Of a stretch of DNA of 64,000 nt, positions 1-10,313 are shown in pieces. How positions within the stretch are numbered: the first letter of the stretch is position 1; each line of letters begins with the position of its first letter. The position numbers and the translations under genes are program-made. The DNA is taken from assembly GCF_003633685.1 (NCBI RefSeq), contig NZ_RBKT01000001.1, positions 1,612,001 through 1,676,000 of the forward strand, in the 5' to 3' direction. The notes beneath the pieces were generated by a model that was not told the origin of the DNA, searched no databases, and saw only the letters and a program-made list of their open reading frames with translations. Source of the DNA: Micromonospora pisi (GTDB lineage Bacteria; Actinomycetota; Actinomycetes; Mycobacteriales; Micromonosporaceae).

Positions 1-1167
<1,167 letters not shown>

Positions 1168-1369
1168 GTCGTGGGACTCACTCTCGGGGTCGAAGGCTGA
1201 CTCAGGCACACGCAAGCACCGGCGGGGACGACGTCCCCCCGGTGCGGGGCGGTTCAGCCTTCGCAGAGCAGCACGGCATCCAGTGTACCGGGCCGCCCGG
1301 CTGAGCTTTCGTCGGTTTTGCCACCATGATCACTCGATCACGTAGCCACAGGTCAGCCGGGGCGTGCAC

Positions 1370-1852
1370 TCAGGCCGGGATCGGATCCCCGCAGATCCGC
1401 CAGCTGCCCCGGTCCTCGACCACCCGGTAGACATGCGCCTCGCTCGCCCCGCTCGGGTCGGCCAGAGTGACGCTGATCGAAAAGGTCCGGCCGGACCTCT
1501 CGATCTTGTCGATCTGGTACGACCGCACCGCCGGGCGGCCACCGATGTCGGCGGTGAACTGCTCCCGGTCCAGCCGCTCCCGGGTGTCCGAGCAGAGCTG
1601 GTCGTACGCCCCGCCGTAGTTGCCGGCGATCAGCCGCTGGACGAAGGAGTCGATCGCGATCCGGGCCGCCGTCTCCGGCTCCTGGCCCGGCCGGAACAGG
1701 AAGAACCCGCCGATGCCGAGCCCACCGAGCAGGAGTGCCAGCGTCAGTGCGGCAACCGCCAACAGCGGTCGGCGTACCTCCCGGTTCGTCCACGGGCTCG
1801 CCGCGGCGGCGACGGAGTCGGAGCGGGACCGGGTACGGGCGCGCGGAGCCAT
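1370..1852 (-). CDS. Single-pass membrane-anchored protein, NTF2/DUF4878-like
   Basis: 160-residue protein of unknown function. Residues 1-28 are basic and Arg-rich. A hydrophobic helix follows at about 29-52 (LLAVAALTLALLLGGLGIGG), then an extracytoplasmic domain of about 105 residues. That domain (AIDSFVQRLIAGNYGGAYD, later DPSGASEAHVYRVVEDRG) has the pattern of small NTF2-like lipoprotein-type domains: an amphipathic first helix, an AYDQLC segment and C-terminal strands ending GSWRICG. Two cysteines (in QLCSD and RICG) could form a disulfide outside the cell. The family assignment is an inference from pattern. It has an ATG start and stands 202 bases from the ABC-F gene start, with no coding signal between. 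Confidence 0.8.
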   Translation of the reverse strand: MAPRARTRSRSDSVAAAASPWTNREVRRPLLAVAALTLALLLGGLGIGGFFLFRPGQEPETAARIAIDSFVQRLIAGNYGGAYDQLCSDTRERLDREQFTADIGGRPAVRSYQIDKIERSGRTFSISVTLADPSGASEAHVYRVVEDRGSWRICGDPIPA

Positions 1853-1884
1853 GGCGGGAGGGTAGCCAGTACGCCCAGCGCGCG

Positions 1885-2556
1885 CTATCCGGACCCGGCG
1901 GATTCCGCACCCTGCGGATCGCGGACCAGCACCCGTACCGCCCGGGCGGCGGCGATCGAGTCGACCAGCACCGTACGCCTCGGCTCGGGAACGTCGAGCA
2001 GCCGTTCGGCGCGGAGCGCGGCCAGCGGGGCGAGCCGCCGGTCAGCCAGGATGGTGTCGATCGCCCGTCGGTCCCCACCGGCGACCACCGCGTCGAGACT
2101 GCCGACCTCCGGCAGCAGCAGCCGCAGGGCCAGGTCCACGCCGTCAGCCATCGCCGCCTTCGCCTGGTTGTCCCGTCGCCGCGCGAACCGCTGCTGGGAC
2201 CAGCCCCCGGCGGCGGTGCGACCCTGCACGTAGCGACTGTCCACCTTGGATACCTTCAGTTCGGTCCCGTCGGCGATACCGACCGCCACCGCACCCTTAC
2301 GCGCCAGCACCAGACCGAGTCGACGGGCGGCGGTGGCCTCGGCCAGGAAGTTGGACAGACCGGCGGTCGGCGGCGTACCGGGCGGATGGTGCAGTTCGGC
2401 ACTGGCACCGTCCGGCGCGGCGAGCAGGAGACCGTACCCGGTCGCGGTGACCTCGGGCGAACCGTGCCGGGTGGCGAAGCCGTCGATCCACCGGGCGATC
2501 CGGACCGGGTCGACGTCGACCCACCGGCCGCCGCCGGCGGCGGGTCGGCTGCTCAT
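1885..2556 (-). CDS. acVLRF1-family peptidyl-tRNA hydrolase (ribosome rescue)
   Basis: Probable actinobacterial Vms1/ANKZF1-like release factor. Known members release the nascent chain from peptidyl-tRNA on stalled 50S subunits in the ribosome-quality-control pathway. The protein is 223 residues from the ATG at 2556. The diagnostic segment is VDSRYVQGRTAAGGWSQQRF followed by ARRRDNQ; this is the GxxxQ-type catalytic loop (Gly-Arg-Thr-Ala-Ala-Gly-Gly-Trp-Ser-Gln-Gln) of the VLRF1/eRF1 fold. Downstream, VDAVVAGGDRRAID-like text (LDAVVAGGDRRAIDTILAD) matches the following helix. The same frame is open far upstream to 3696, but that extension overlaps LysE and has no family similarity, so the ATG at 2556 was chosen. 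It lies 44 bases downstream of the LysE stop. Confidence 0.85.
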   Translation of the reverse strand: MSSRPAAGGGRWVDVDPVRIARWIDGFATRHGSPEVTATGYGLLLAAPDGASAELHHPPGTPPTAGLSNFLAEATAARRLGLVLARKGAVAVGIADGTELKVSKVDSRYVQGRTAAGGWSQQRFARRRDNQAKAAMADGVDLALRLLLPEVGSLDAVVAGGDRRAIDTILADRRLAPLAALRAERLLDVPEPRRTVLVDSIAAARAVRVLVRDPQGAESAGSG

Positions 2557-2600
2557 CCCCCGACCGTACGGCACCGGGCCGGCCGGGAGGGGGACCGGGC

Positions 2601-3239
2601 TCAGTCGGAGAGCAGCAGCCGCAGGGCGAGCAGCACGATCAGCGCGCTCGACCCGAGTGCGGTGCCGAGCCGCCCCCGGGGACTGGCCAGCGCCCGGCCG
2701 AGCAACGATCCGCCCCCGGCGACCAGTAGCTGCCAGCTCGCCGAGGCGGCCAGCACGGCCACCACGAAGATGGCCGCGTCGCCGGGGGTGAACGGGGCGG
2801 ATGCCTGCCGGCCGAGGATGAGCGCGCCGAAGTAGAGAATCGTGGTCGGGTTGAGCAGGGTCAGCGCGAGCACCCCACCGAACGCCCGCACCGGCGTGGT
2901 CAGACCTCGGCCGTCGCGTACCGGGGTCGACGGATCGCGGTACTGCCGGACCGCGCGGACCACGGTCTGGGCGGCCAACGCCAGCAGGATCACCACCGCG
3001 AGCAGCCGAAGCGGTCCGGCGACCGGGCCGATCACCCCGGCCAGCGCGGTGCCGCCGAGCACCGCGACTCCCGCATAGAGCCCGTCCGCCACGGCCACCC
3101 CGAGCCCGGCGCCGGCGCCGACCTGGAACGAGGTACGGGCGGTCAGGGCCACGACCAGGACGGAGATGGCGCCGAATGGGATGGCCACTCCGTAGCCGGC
3201 GAGCAGACCGGCGACCATGGCGTCGACTGGGGCGTTCAC
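2601..3239 (-). CDS. LysE-family amino-acid exporter
   Basis: Inner-membrane protein of 212 residues with about six hydrophobic segments, the size and layout of LysE/RhtB exporters of amino acids and homoserine-type metabolites. Family marks are the N-terminal GLLAGYGVAIPFGAISVLVV, the glycine-rich GAGAGLGVAVADGLYAG helix and the mid-protein LTLLNPTTILYFGALI, where the NP(T/K) segment is conserved. The annotated start is GTG at 3239; an ATG at 3218 (MVAGLLAGYG) is equally reasonable and fits family N-termini better. It diverges from the S8 peptidase gene across a 134-base spacer. The substrate cannot be told from the sequence. Confidence 0.87.
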   Translation of the reverse strand: MNAPVDAMVAGLLAGYGVAIPFGAISVLVVALTARTSFQVGAGAGLGVAVADGLYAGVAVLGGTALAGVIGPVAGPLRLLAVVILLALAAQTVVRAVRQYRDPSTPVRDGRGLTTPVRAFGGVLALTLLNPTTILYFGALILGRQASAPFTPGDAAIFVVAVLAASASWQLLVAGGGSLLGRALASPRGRLGTALGSSALIVLLALRLLLSD

Positions 3240-3373
3240 CAGCGCATTGTGCTGTCTCGACCGGGGGCGCCGCGATCGGATTTAACACCCTCGTCGTGAT
3301 CAAGTAACACTTGCCGTGCATATGATCATGACCGGCGCCGCACGAAGCGGTCCATTGTACACAAAGGAGCAGA

Positions 3374-6300
3374 ATGCTCAGGAGAATGCGGTGGCTACCC
3401 GCGGTAACCCTGGTCGCCACCATGGCGGGCTTCGTGCCGAGCAGCCCCAGCCTGGCCGACGGGGGCACCGCCCCCCAGGGCAAGAGGTACACCGTCACCC
3501 TGTTGACCGGGGACGCGGTAACCGTCGAGATCACCGGGACCGGATGCCCCCGGGTCACCATCGAGCCGGTGAACCCGAACGGTGTGGTCCAGCAGAGCTG
3601 CGGCCCCGACGGACACGTACACGTGATCCCGGCGAGCGTGGCGGCGCAGATCGGCCCCGTCCTCGACCCGACCCTCTTCGACGTCACCGCGCTCATCCAC
3701 GACGGTTACGACGACGCCAGCACCTCCGAACTGCCCCTGATCGTCCAGCCGAAGGCGAACGCCCGGATGGCGGTCCTCGGCGACGTACGGCAACTGTCGA
3801 GCATCGGAGCTGTGGCCGGTCGCGTACCGAAGAAGACCCCCGCCACCGCGAAGGCGGCCGGCGACAGCCTGCTCGCGGGGGCCGCGAAGGTCTGGCTCGA
3901 CCGTAAGGTCCAGGCGACCACGTTCACCAACGACCTCGACCGCAACCTGCCCCAGATTTCCGCGCCCGAGGCCTGGGACGCCGGCTACACCGGCAAGGGC
4001 ACCCGGGTCGCCGTGCTCGACAGCGGCGCCGACTTCACCCACCCGGACCTGGCCGGCCAGGTCGTCGACCGGGCCGACTTCATCGTCGAGGGTGGCGACG
4101 CCGTCGACCACAAGGGCCACGGCACCCACGTGGCCACCACCATCGCCGGCACCGGGGCGGCCTCGCACGGCCAGCGCCGTGGTGTCGCACCGGGTGCACG
4201 GCTGGTCATTGGCAAGGTTCTCGACGACAACGGCTTCGGTGAGGACTCGGGGATCATCGCCGGTATGGAGTGGGCAGCAGCCCGCGCCGATGTGATCAAC
4301 ATGAGCCTTGGTGGCGAGGAAGCGAGCGACGGAACCGACCCGCTCTCGCTCGCCGTCGACGCCCTCTCGAAGCAGACCGGCGCGCTGTTCGTGGTCTCCG
4401 CCGGCAACAACGGCGGCGCGATCTCCTCGCCCGGCGCCGCCCGCAGCGCGCTGACCGTCGGCGCGGTCGACGCCGCCGACAAGCTGGCCGGGTTCTCCAG
4501 CCGGGGGCCGATCGTCAACACCCACGTGGCCAAGCCGGAACTGGTGGCACCGGGCGTCGACATCGTCGCCGGCCGTGCCAGCGGCACCACGATGGGCGAC
4601 CCCATCGACCAGTACTACACCAGCTCCGACGGCACCTCCATGGCGTCGCCGCACGTCGCCGGTGCTGCGGCACTGCTCGCCCAGCGTCACCCGGACTGGA
4701 CCGCCGAGCGGCTCAAGGCCGGACTGGTCGGCGCCGCCGACCCGATGCCGGACGTGGACCGGTACGCCGTCGGCGCCGGCCGGCTGAACGCGGCACGGGC
4801 GCTCTCCGGCCCGGTCAGCAACCAGCCGGTGGTGGCGCTCGGTACGTTCCCGTACCCGCAGAAGGGGTCCAGCACCGCGAACCTGAGCTGGACCGGTGAC
4901 TCGAACTCGGCCAGCACCGACCTCGACCTCGACGTCACCGTCACCGACCACGCCGGATCGGCCGCGCCGCGCCACACCGCGTCGCTCTCCGAGACCCGGG
5001 TACGTCTCAAGCGGGGCGCCTCCGCCGGCACCACGCTGCGGATCGACCGCTCGGCCCTGGCCGGCAAGCCGGGCTTCTACACCGCTGTCGTCACCGCCCG
5101 ATCGCACGGCAAGCTCGTGTCGACCACGCCGGTGAGCTTCTACGTGGAGGTGCCGAGCTACGACCTGACGATCAAGACGGTCGCGACCAGGGACAAGCCG
5201 GAGGCCGCGACGGACTGGGTCGGTCTGCTGGTGACCAACCTCGACGACCCGACCGTCTACGGCGGCGGCGACTTCGACACCCCCGGTAAGACCGTCACCC
5301 TGCGGGTGCCCGCCGGCCGGTACGCGGTGACCGGCGCCTACACCGTCTACGACCCGGAGACCGACAACCAGCAGGGGTCGCTCGTCGGTGACCCGGACAT
5401 CGCCGTCACCGCCGACCGCGTCATCACGCTGGACCCGGCTCGGGCGAAGCCGGTGACCGCGACGGTGGAGAAGGTTGCCACCACCACCAGCACCACCCAG
5501 TTCACCACTGTCCAGACCTCGCGCAGTGGTCTGGGCTGGACCCAGAGCACCACCGGTTTCGGCAGCCTGTCGAAGGTGTCGGTGGAGCCGATGGAGCGTC
5601 CCGGGATCGGCACCTTCCAGTCCTACTCGGGCTTCGCCCTGGACAGCACCGGCAACTCGGGCACCCCCGCGCACTACGACCTGGTCCACGCGTACGACAA
5701 GGGCGTACCGGCCGATCCGACGTACCGGGTGACCAAGAAGGAGCAGTCCCGGCTCGCCCGGATCGACCAGCGCTTCAACCAGATGGACTCGGACGGGATG
5801 GTCACCTCGCTGCGGCGTAGCGGCTACACCTCGGACGGGTTCGCGTTCGTGCTCCAGAACCGCACGTACGACCTGCCGGTGAACCGGACCGACTACGTCA
5901 CGCCCGGTTACATCTGGAAGGACGAGGGGATCTACGGCGGGCTGACCGCCGCCGAAGGCGACCGCGCCTACCAGGCGGGCAGCAAGCAGTCCAAGATCTG
6001 GGCGCGGCAGCCGCTGCACTCGGACTGGTACGACGACCCGTCGGGCGCCGAGTTCAGCTGCGCCACCGCACCGTCTCGGACCAGCGGCAACCTGCACGTG
6101 GATCTGGTCATGCTCACCGACCAGCACCAGCGGGCCGACTGCCTGGCTGCCGGGACGATCGGGGTCAACCGCAAGCTGTCCCTGTACCGGGACGGGAAGC
6201 TGGTCGAGGAGCGGGCGGCCTCGCTGGCCGACTTCACCGTACCCAGCTCCGCCGCGGACTACCGGTTGACCTTCGACGTAGAGACCGGCCTGATCCTGCC

Positions 6301-6679
6301 GATCTCGACCAAGGTCAACACGTCGTGGACGTTCCGGTCGGCCGGCCCGAGCGGCACCCGCAGCGTTCCGCTGCCGCTGCTCTCAATCGACTACGCGCTG
6401 CCGCTGGACGCGGCCAACCACCCGACGGGTGGTGCGGCCAGCTTCCACGTCCGGCAGGCGAACGGCACGCCGACCCAGCGGGTGGAGTCGTTCCAGGTCT
6501 GGACCTCGACCGACGACGGCGCCTGGCGCTCGGCCCGGGTGAACCGGGACGGCGACGGCTACCGGGCCGAACTGCCGACGGTCAAGGCGGGACAGGCCGT
6601 CTCGCTCCGGGTGAAGGCCGGCGCGAGCGGTGGAAGCGGCATCGAGCAGACGATCATCCGGGCGTACCACGCCGGCTGA
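3374..6679 (+). CDS. Secreted S8-family (subtilisin-like) serine peptidase
   Basis: Extracellular endopeptidase of 1101 residues. It opens with a signal peptide (MLRRMRWLPAVTLVATMAGF, likely cleaved after SLA near residue 28) and a propeptide-like region to about 190. The catalytic domain covers about 195-470. The triad is visible: Asp216 in AVLDSGADF, His249 in GHGTHVATT and Ser422 in DGTSMASPHVAG, with oxyanion Asn345 in VSAGNNGG. The C-terminal 600 residues look like beta-sandwich repeats. The length and the PYPQKGS-type linker match large actinobacterial secreted S8 proteases. The start is supported by AAAGGAG seven bases upstream of ATG. It is monocistronic, followed by a hairpin at 6691-6726. 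It shares strand and secretion with the acylase gene behind it, but no functional link is shown. Confidence 0.95.
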   Translation: MLRRMRWLPAVTLVATMAGFVPSSPSLADGGTAPQGKRYTVTLLTGDAVTVEITGTGCPRVTIEPVNPNGVVQQSCGPDGHVHVIPASVAAQIGPVLDPTLFDVTALIHDGYDDASTSELPLIVQPKANARMAVLGDVRQLSSIGAVAGRVPKKTPATAKAAGDSLLAGAAKVWLDRKVQATTFTNDLDRNLPQISAPEAWDAGYTGKGTRVAVLDSGADFTHPDLAGQVVDRADFIVEGGDAVDHKGHGTHVATTIAGTGAASHGQRRGVAPGARLVIGKVLDDNGFGEDSGIIAGMEWAAARADVINMSLGGEEASDGTDPLSLAVDALSKQTGALFVVSAGNNGGAISSPGAARSALTVGAVDAADKLAGFSSRGPIVNTHVAKPELVAPGVDIVAGRASGTTMGDPIDQYYTSSDGTSMASPHVAGAAALLAQRHPDWTAERLKAGLVGAADPMPDVDRYAVGAGRLNAARALSGPVSNQPVVALGTFPYPQKGSSTANLSWTGDSNSASTDLDLDVTVTDHAGSAAPRHTASLSETRVRLKRGASAGTTLRIDRSALAGKPGFYTAVVTARSHGKLVSTTPVSFYVEVPSYDLTIKTVATRDKPEAATDWVGLLVTNLDDPTVYGGGDFDTPGKTVTLRVPAGRYAVTGAYTVYDPETDNQQGSLVGDPDIAVTADRVITLDPARAKPVTATVEKVATTTSTTQFTTVQTSRSGLGWTQSTTGFGSLSKVSVEPMERPGIGTFQSYSGFALDSTGNSGTPAHYDLVHAYDKGVPADPTYRVTKKEQSRLARIDQRFNQMDSDGMVTSLRRSGYTSDGFAFVLQNRTYDLPVNRTDYVTPGYIWKDEGIYGGLTAAEGDRAYQAGSKQSKIWARQPLHSDWYDDPSGAEFSCATAPSRTSGNLHVDLVMLTDQHQRADCLAAGTIGVNRKLSLYRDGKLVEERAASLADFTVPSSAADYRLTFDVETGLILPISTKVNTSWTFRSAGPSGTRSVPLPLLSIDYALPLDAANHPTGGAASFHVRQANGTPTQRVESFQVWTSTDDGAWRSARVNRDGDGYRAELPTVKAGQAVSLRVKAGASGGSGIEQTIIRAYHAG

Positions 6680-6690
6680 TCAGCACCGGT

Positions 6691-6726
6691 TGGCGCGTCC
6701 CGTGGATCGGTCCGCGGGACGCGCCA
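6691..6726 (+). terminator. Hairpin downstream of the S8 peptidase gene
   Basis: TGGCGCGTCCCG at 6691-6702 pairs perfectly with CGGGACGCGCCA at 6715-6726, and part of the loop can extend the stem with a G-U pair. It begins 12 bases after the stop codon. There is no U-run, which is common for actinobacterial terminators. The remaining 230 bases to the next gene show no coding signal. Confidence 0.65.
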
Positions 6727-6959
6727 CCACTTCGACGGCGACCTGGCCGGCCGGCTCCCCGGCGGTCAGGTCGCCGTTCTTCGTGCTGCTCCGCGAGTTC
6801 CCGGCTGGTCGCGTACCGGGGTGGGAGGCCGGCGCGGACCAGGGAAAAATGTCTGTCACGTATCGAGGATGTTAGGTCTTTCCAACGTCCTGAGTGAACG
6901 GTTAGCATCCGGTACCCGAAGCTTCTTCATGTAATGATCCCACCGCGAGGAGGATCAGC

Positions 6960-9900
6960 ATGTACCGACGTGCCCCGTACCGACGGACGACCGCCATCGC
7001 CGTCGCGGTCACCACGATCGCCGCCGCGCTCCTCGGCGCTCCGGCCACCGGCGCGCAGGCCGCCCTCGAACCCACTCCCGCCACCTTCGCGAACAGCGCC
7101 GCCGCCAACAGCGCCGCCGACCCGAACCGCGCCGGCACCACCAGCTTCGCGGCCGGCGACTACTGCCTCGGCGAGTGCGCGGACATCCTGCCACCGGGTC
7201 AGAACGGCAACGCCACCCTGATCGAGGTGCTCGGCAACCAGGCCTTCGGCACCCTGCCCCGGCACTCCGGTGACCAACTCGGCAAGTACGCCGACCTGGT
7301 GTACGGCTACGCCGGGCTGCACGAGGACCAGATCGGGAACTTCTTCAACGACGCCTCCTTCGGCGTGCCACCCGGCCAGGCGGAACGGACCTACTCCCCC
7401 CGCTCCGACGTCACGATCGTCCGGGACCGGTCCACCGGCGTCCCGCACGTCACCGGCACCACCCGGGGCGGCACCATGTACGGCGCGGGCTACGCCGGCG
7501 CCGAGGACCGCCTCTTCACCATGGACCTGCTCCGGCACGTGGGGCGCGGCACGCTCACCCCGTTCGCCGGTGGCGCACCCGGCAACCGGGCGCTGGAGCA
7601 GAGCGTCTGGCGCAACTCGCCGTACCGGGACGCGGACCTGGCCGCCCAGGTCGAGGCACTACGCCAGCGTGGGCCCCGGGGCGAGCAGCTCTACCAGGAC
7701 GTACGCGAGTACATCGACGGGATCAACGCGTACATCGGCGTCTGCGTGGCGGGACGCAACTGTCCCGGCGAGTACGTGCTCACCGGTCACCTGGACGCGA
7801 TCACGAACGCGGGCGGCCCAGAGCCGTTCCAGATGACCGACCTGATCGCGATCGCCGGTGTGGTCGGCGGGCTCTTCGGCGGCGGTGGCGGCACCGAGAT
7901 GCAGTCGGCGCTGGTCCGGATCGCCGCCCGGGCCAAGTACGGCACGAGCGAGGGGGACCGGGTCTGGGCCGCGTTCCGGGCCGAGAACGACCCGGAGGCG
8001 GTGCTGACGCTGCACGACGGGCAGAGCTTCCCGTACGGCGCCGCCTCGCCGGACGCGCCCAGTGTGGTGCTGCCCGACGCCGGCTCCGCCCGGGTCGAGC
8101 CGGTCGTCACCGACCAGACCGGTTCGGCGACCAGCACCACCGGTGGCCCGTCCGAACTCGCCGCCGCCCTCTCCGGACTCACCATCACCCCGGCGAGCCG
8201 GGGCATGTCGAACGCGGCCGTGATCTCCGCCGAGCATTCCGCCACCGGGCACCCGGTCGCCGTCTTCGGCCCGCAGACCGGCTACTTCTCCCCGCAACTG
8301 CTGATGGTGCAGGAGTTGCAGGGGCCGGGGATCAGCGCCCGGGGCGCCGCCTTCGCCGGGATCAACCTCTACGTGCTGCTCGGCCGGGGACAGGACTACG
8401 CCTGGAGCGCCACCTCCTCCAACCAGGACATCACCGACACGTACGCGGTCCCGCTCTGCGCCCCGGACGGCAGCGCGCCGACCCTGGCCAGCAACCACTA
8501 CCGCTTCCGGGGCCAGTGCCGGCCGATGGAGGAGCTCTCCCACGTCAACTCCTGGACACCGAGCGTGGCGGACGGCACACCGGCCGGCTCGTACCGGCTC
8601 GTCGCCTGGCGCACCGCACTCGGGCTGGTCGCCTGGCGGGGCACGGTCGGCGGTCAACCGTACGCGTTCACGTCGCTGCGTTCGACCTACCGGCACGAGG
8701 CCGACTCGGCGATCGGTTTCCAGATGTTCAACGACCCGGCCCTGATGGGTTCCACCGCCGGGTTCAAGGACGCGGCGGCCACCATCGGGTACGCGTTCAA
8801 CTGGTTCTACGTCAACTCCGACTCCTCGGCGTACTTCAACTCCGGCCTCAACCCGGTCCGGGCCGCCGGCGCGAACCCGAACCTGCCGCAGCGGGGCGAG
8901 CCGGCGTACGAGTGGGTCGGCTTCGACCCGGCGGCCAACACCGCGACCTACCTGCCGGCCGCCGCACACCCGAACTCGGTCGACCAGGACTACTACGTCA
9001 GCTGGAACAACAAGCAGGCCAAGGACTTCGGCGCCGCCGACGGCAACTTCAGCTTCGGCGCGGTGCACCGGGGCGACCTGCTGGACAAGCCGGTACGGGC
9101 CGCGCTCGCCGCCGGGCAGAAGTTCGACCGGGCCTCGCTGACCGGTCTGGTGCAGCGCGCCGGGCTGACCGACCTACGCGGCGTCGAGGTGCTCGACGAA
9201 CTGATCCGGGTGCTGGAGAGCCAGCCGGTCACCGACGCCAACCTGGCGGGTGTGGTGACCCGGTTGAAGAACTGGCGGCAGGCGGGCGCCCTGCGGGTGG
9301 AGACGGCCAGCGGATCCAAGGTGTACCAGCACGCGGACGCGATCCGGGTCTTCGACGCCTGGTGGCCGCTGCTGGTCAACGGCCAGTTCAAGGCCCCGCT
9401 CGGGGCCGACCTCTACCAGGCGCTGGTGAACGCGCAACAGGTCAACGAGTCCCCCTCCGGCCACCAGCGCGGGGACGTCTCCACCCTGCCGACCTCGGCG
9501 AACGAGGCCCAGGCACACAAGGGATCGTCGTTCCAGTACGGCTGGTGGGGCTATGTCGACAAGGACCTGCGCGCGGTCCTCGGCGACCCGGTGCAGGGCG
9601 GGCTGGGGCGTACCTACTGCGGCAACGGCAACCTGGCGGCGTGCCGGCAGATCCTGCTCGACACGCTACGCACCGCCGCCGCCCAGCCGGCGACCGTCAC
9701 CTACCCCGGCGACGCGAGCTGTTCGGCCGGGGACCAGTGGTGCGCGGACGCGATCATCCAGTCGCCGCTGGGCGGGATCAAGCACGCCACGATCGCCTGG
9801 CAGAACCGCCCGACGTACCAGCAGGTGGTCTCCTTCCCCGCCGGCCGGGGAGACGACATCTCCAACCTCGCCGCCGGGCGTACGGTGACCGCGTCGAGCA

Positions 9901-10244
9901 CCCAGTCCGGCAACGGAGCCGCCCGTGCGGTCGACGGCGACCTCGGCACCCGTTGGGCGAGTTCCTGGTCGGACAACCAGTGGATCACCGTCGACCTCGG
10001 CTCGGTGCGACCGGTCAGCCGGGCGGTGCTGACCTGGGAGGCGGCGTACGCGAGGTCGTACCGGGTGGAGGTGTCGACCGACGGCGCCACCTGGCAACCG
10101 GTCTGGTCGACCACCGCCGGCGACGGTGGTACGGACCAGGTCGACTTCACCACCACCTCGGCCCGCTACGTCCGGATGCAGGGCCTCACCCGGGCCACCG
10201 GTTTCGGCTTCTCGCTCTGGGAGCTCGAGGTGTACGCGCACTGA
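6960..10244 (+). CDS. Secreted penicillin-acylase-family Ntn hydrolase with C-terminal discoidin (F5/8) domain
   Basis: Secreted amidase of 1094 residues. The signal peptide ends near AQA at 37. The alpha-chain region contains TTRGGTMYGAGYAGAEDRLF, the usual penicillin-acylase landmark. The expected autocatalytic site is Ser417 in RGMSNAAVIS, which would become the N-terminal nucleophile of the beta chain. It is followed by GPQTGYFSPQLLMVQELQG, matching the oxyanion segment of penicillin G acylase. Residues about 968-1094 form a discoidin/CBM32-like domain (NLAAGRTVTASS, DGDLGTRWASSWSDNQWITV) expected to bind surface glycans. Known relatives deacylate penicillins, N-acyl-homoserine lactones or lipopeptides (aculeacin acylase comes from Actinoplanes). 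The substrate here is unknown. The start is ATG with GAGGA just upstream. Confidence 0.93.
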   Translation: MYRRAPYRRTTAIAVAVTTIAAALLGAPATGAQAALEPTPATFANSAAANSAADPNRAGTTSFAAGDYCLGECADILPPGQNGNATLIEVLGNQAFGTLPRHSGDQLGKYADLVYGYAGLHEDQIGNFFNDASFGVPPGQAERTYSPRSDVTIVRDRSTGVPHVTGTTRGGTMYGAGYAGAEDRLFTMDLLRHVGRGTLTPFAGGAPGNRALEQSVWRNSPYRDADLAAQVEALRQRGPRGEQLYQDVREYIDGINAYIGVCVAGRNCPGEYVLTGHLDAITNAGGPEPFQMTDLIAIAGVVGGLFGGGGGTEMQSALVRIAARAKYGTSEGDRVWAAFRAENDPEAVLTLHDGQSFPYGAASPDAPSVVLPDAGSARVEPVVTDQTGSATSTTGGPSELAAALSGLTITPASRGMSNAAVISAEHSATGHPVAVFGPQTGYFSPQLLMVQELQGPGISARGAAFAGINLYVLLGRGQDYAWSATSSNQDITDTYAVPLCAPDGSAPTLASNHYRFRGQCRPMEELSHVNSWTPSVADGTPAGSYRLVAWRTALGLVAWRGTVGGQPYAFTSLRSTYRHEADSAIGFQMFNDPALMGSTAGFKDAAATIGYAFNWFYVNSDSSAYFNSGLNPVRAAGANPNLPQRGEPAYEWVGFDPAANTATYLPAAAHPNSVDQDYYVSWNNKQAKDFGAADGNFSFGAVHRGDLLDKPVRAALAAGQKFDRASLTGLVQRAGLTDLRGVEVLDELIRVLESQPVTDANLAGVVTRLKNWRQAGALRVETASGSKVYQHADAIRVFDAWWPLLVNGQFKAPLGADLYQALVNAQQVNESPSGHQRGDVSTLPTSANEAQAHKGSSFQYGWWGYVDKDLRAVLGDPVQGGLGRTYCGNGNLAACRQILLDTLRTAAAQPATVTYPGDASCSAGDQWCADAIIQSPLGGIKHATIAWQNRPTYQQVVSFPAGRGDDISNLAAGRTVTASSTQSGNGAARAVDGDLGTRWASSWSDNQWITVDLGSVRPVSRAVLTWEAAYARSYRVEVSTDGATWQPVWSTTAGDGGTDQVDFTTTSARYVRMQGLTRATGFGFSLWELEVYAH

Positions 10245-10257
10245 CACCCGTACGACA

Positions 10258-10297
10258 AAGGAGAGTGGCCGTCCGCTGCCGGACGGCCACTCTCCTT
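10258..10297. terminator. Bidirectional hairpin between acylase gene and suf operon
   Basis: An 18-base arm at 10258-10275 (starts AAGGAGAGTGG) is perfectly complementary to 10280-10297, with loop CTGC. It sits between the convergent acylase stop (10244) and the end of the suf operon (10314), so it can stop transcription from both sides. Confidence 0.88.
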
Positions 10298-10313
10298 CTG
10301 CACAGGGACCTGC

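Noticed and set aside
3395-6127. 910-codon reverse reading frame opposite the S8 peptidase
   Set aside because: Mirror of a GC-rich gene: no family likeness, Arg/Gly/Val-rich composition and a clear peptidase on the other strand.
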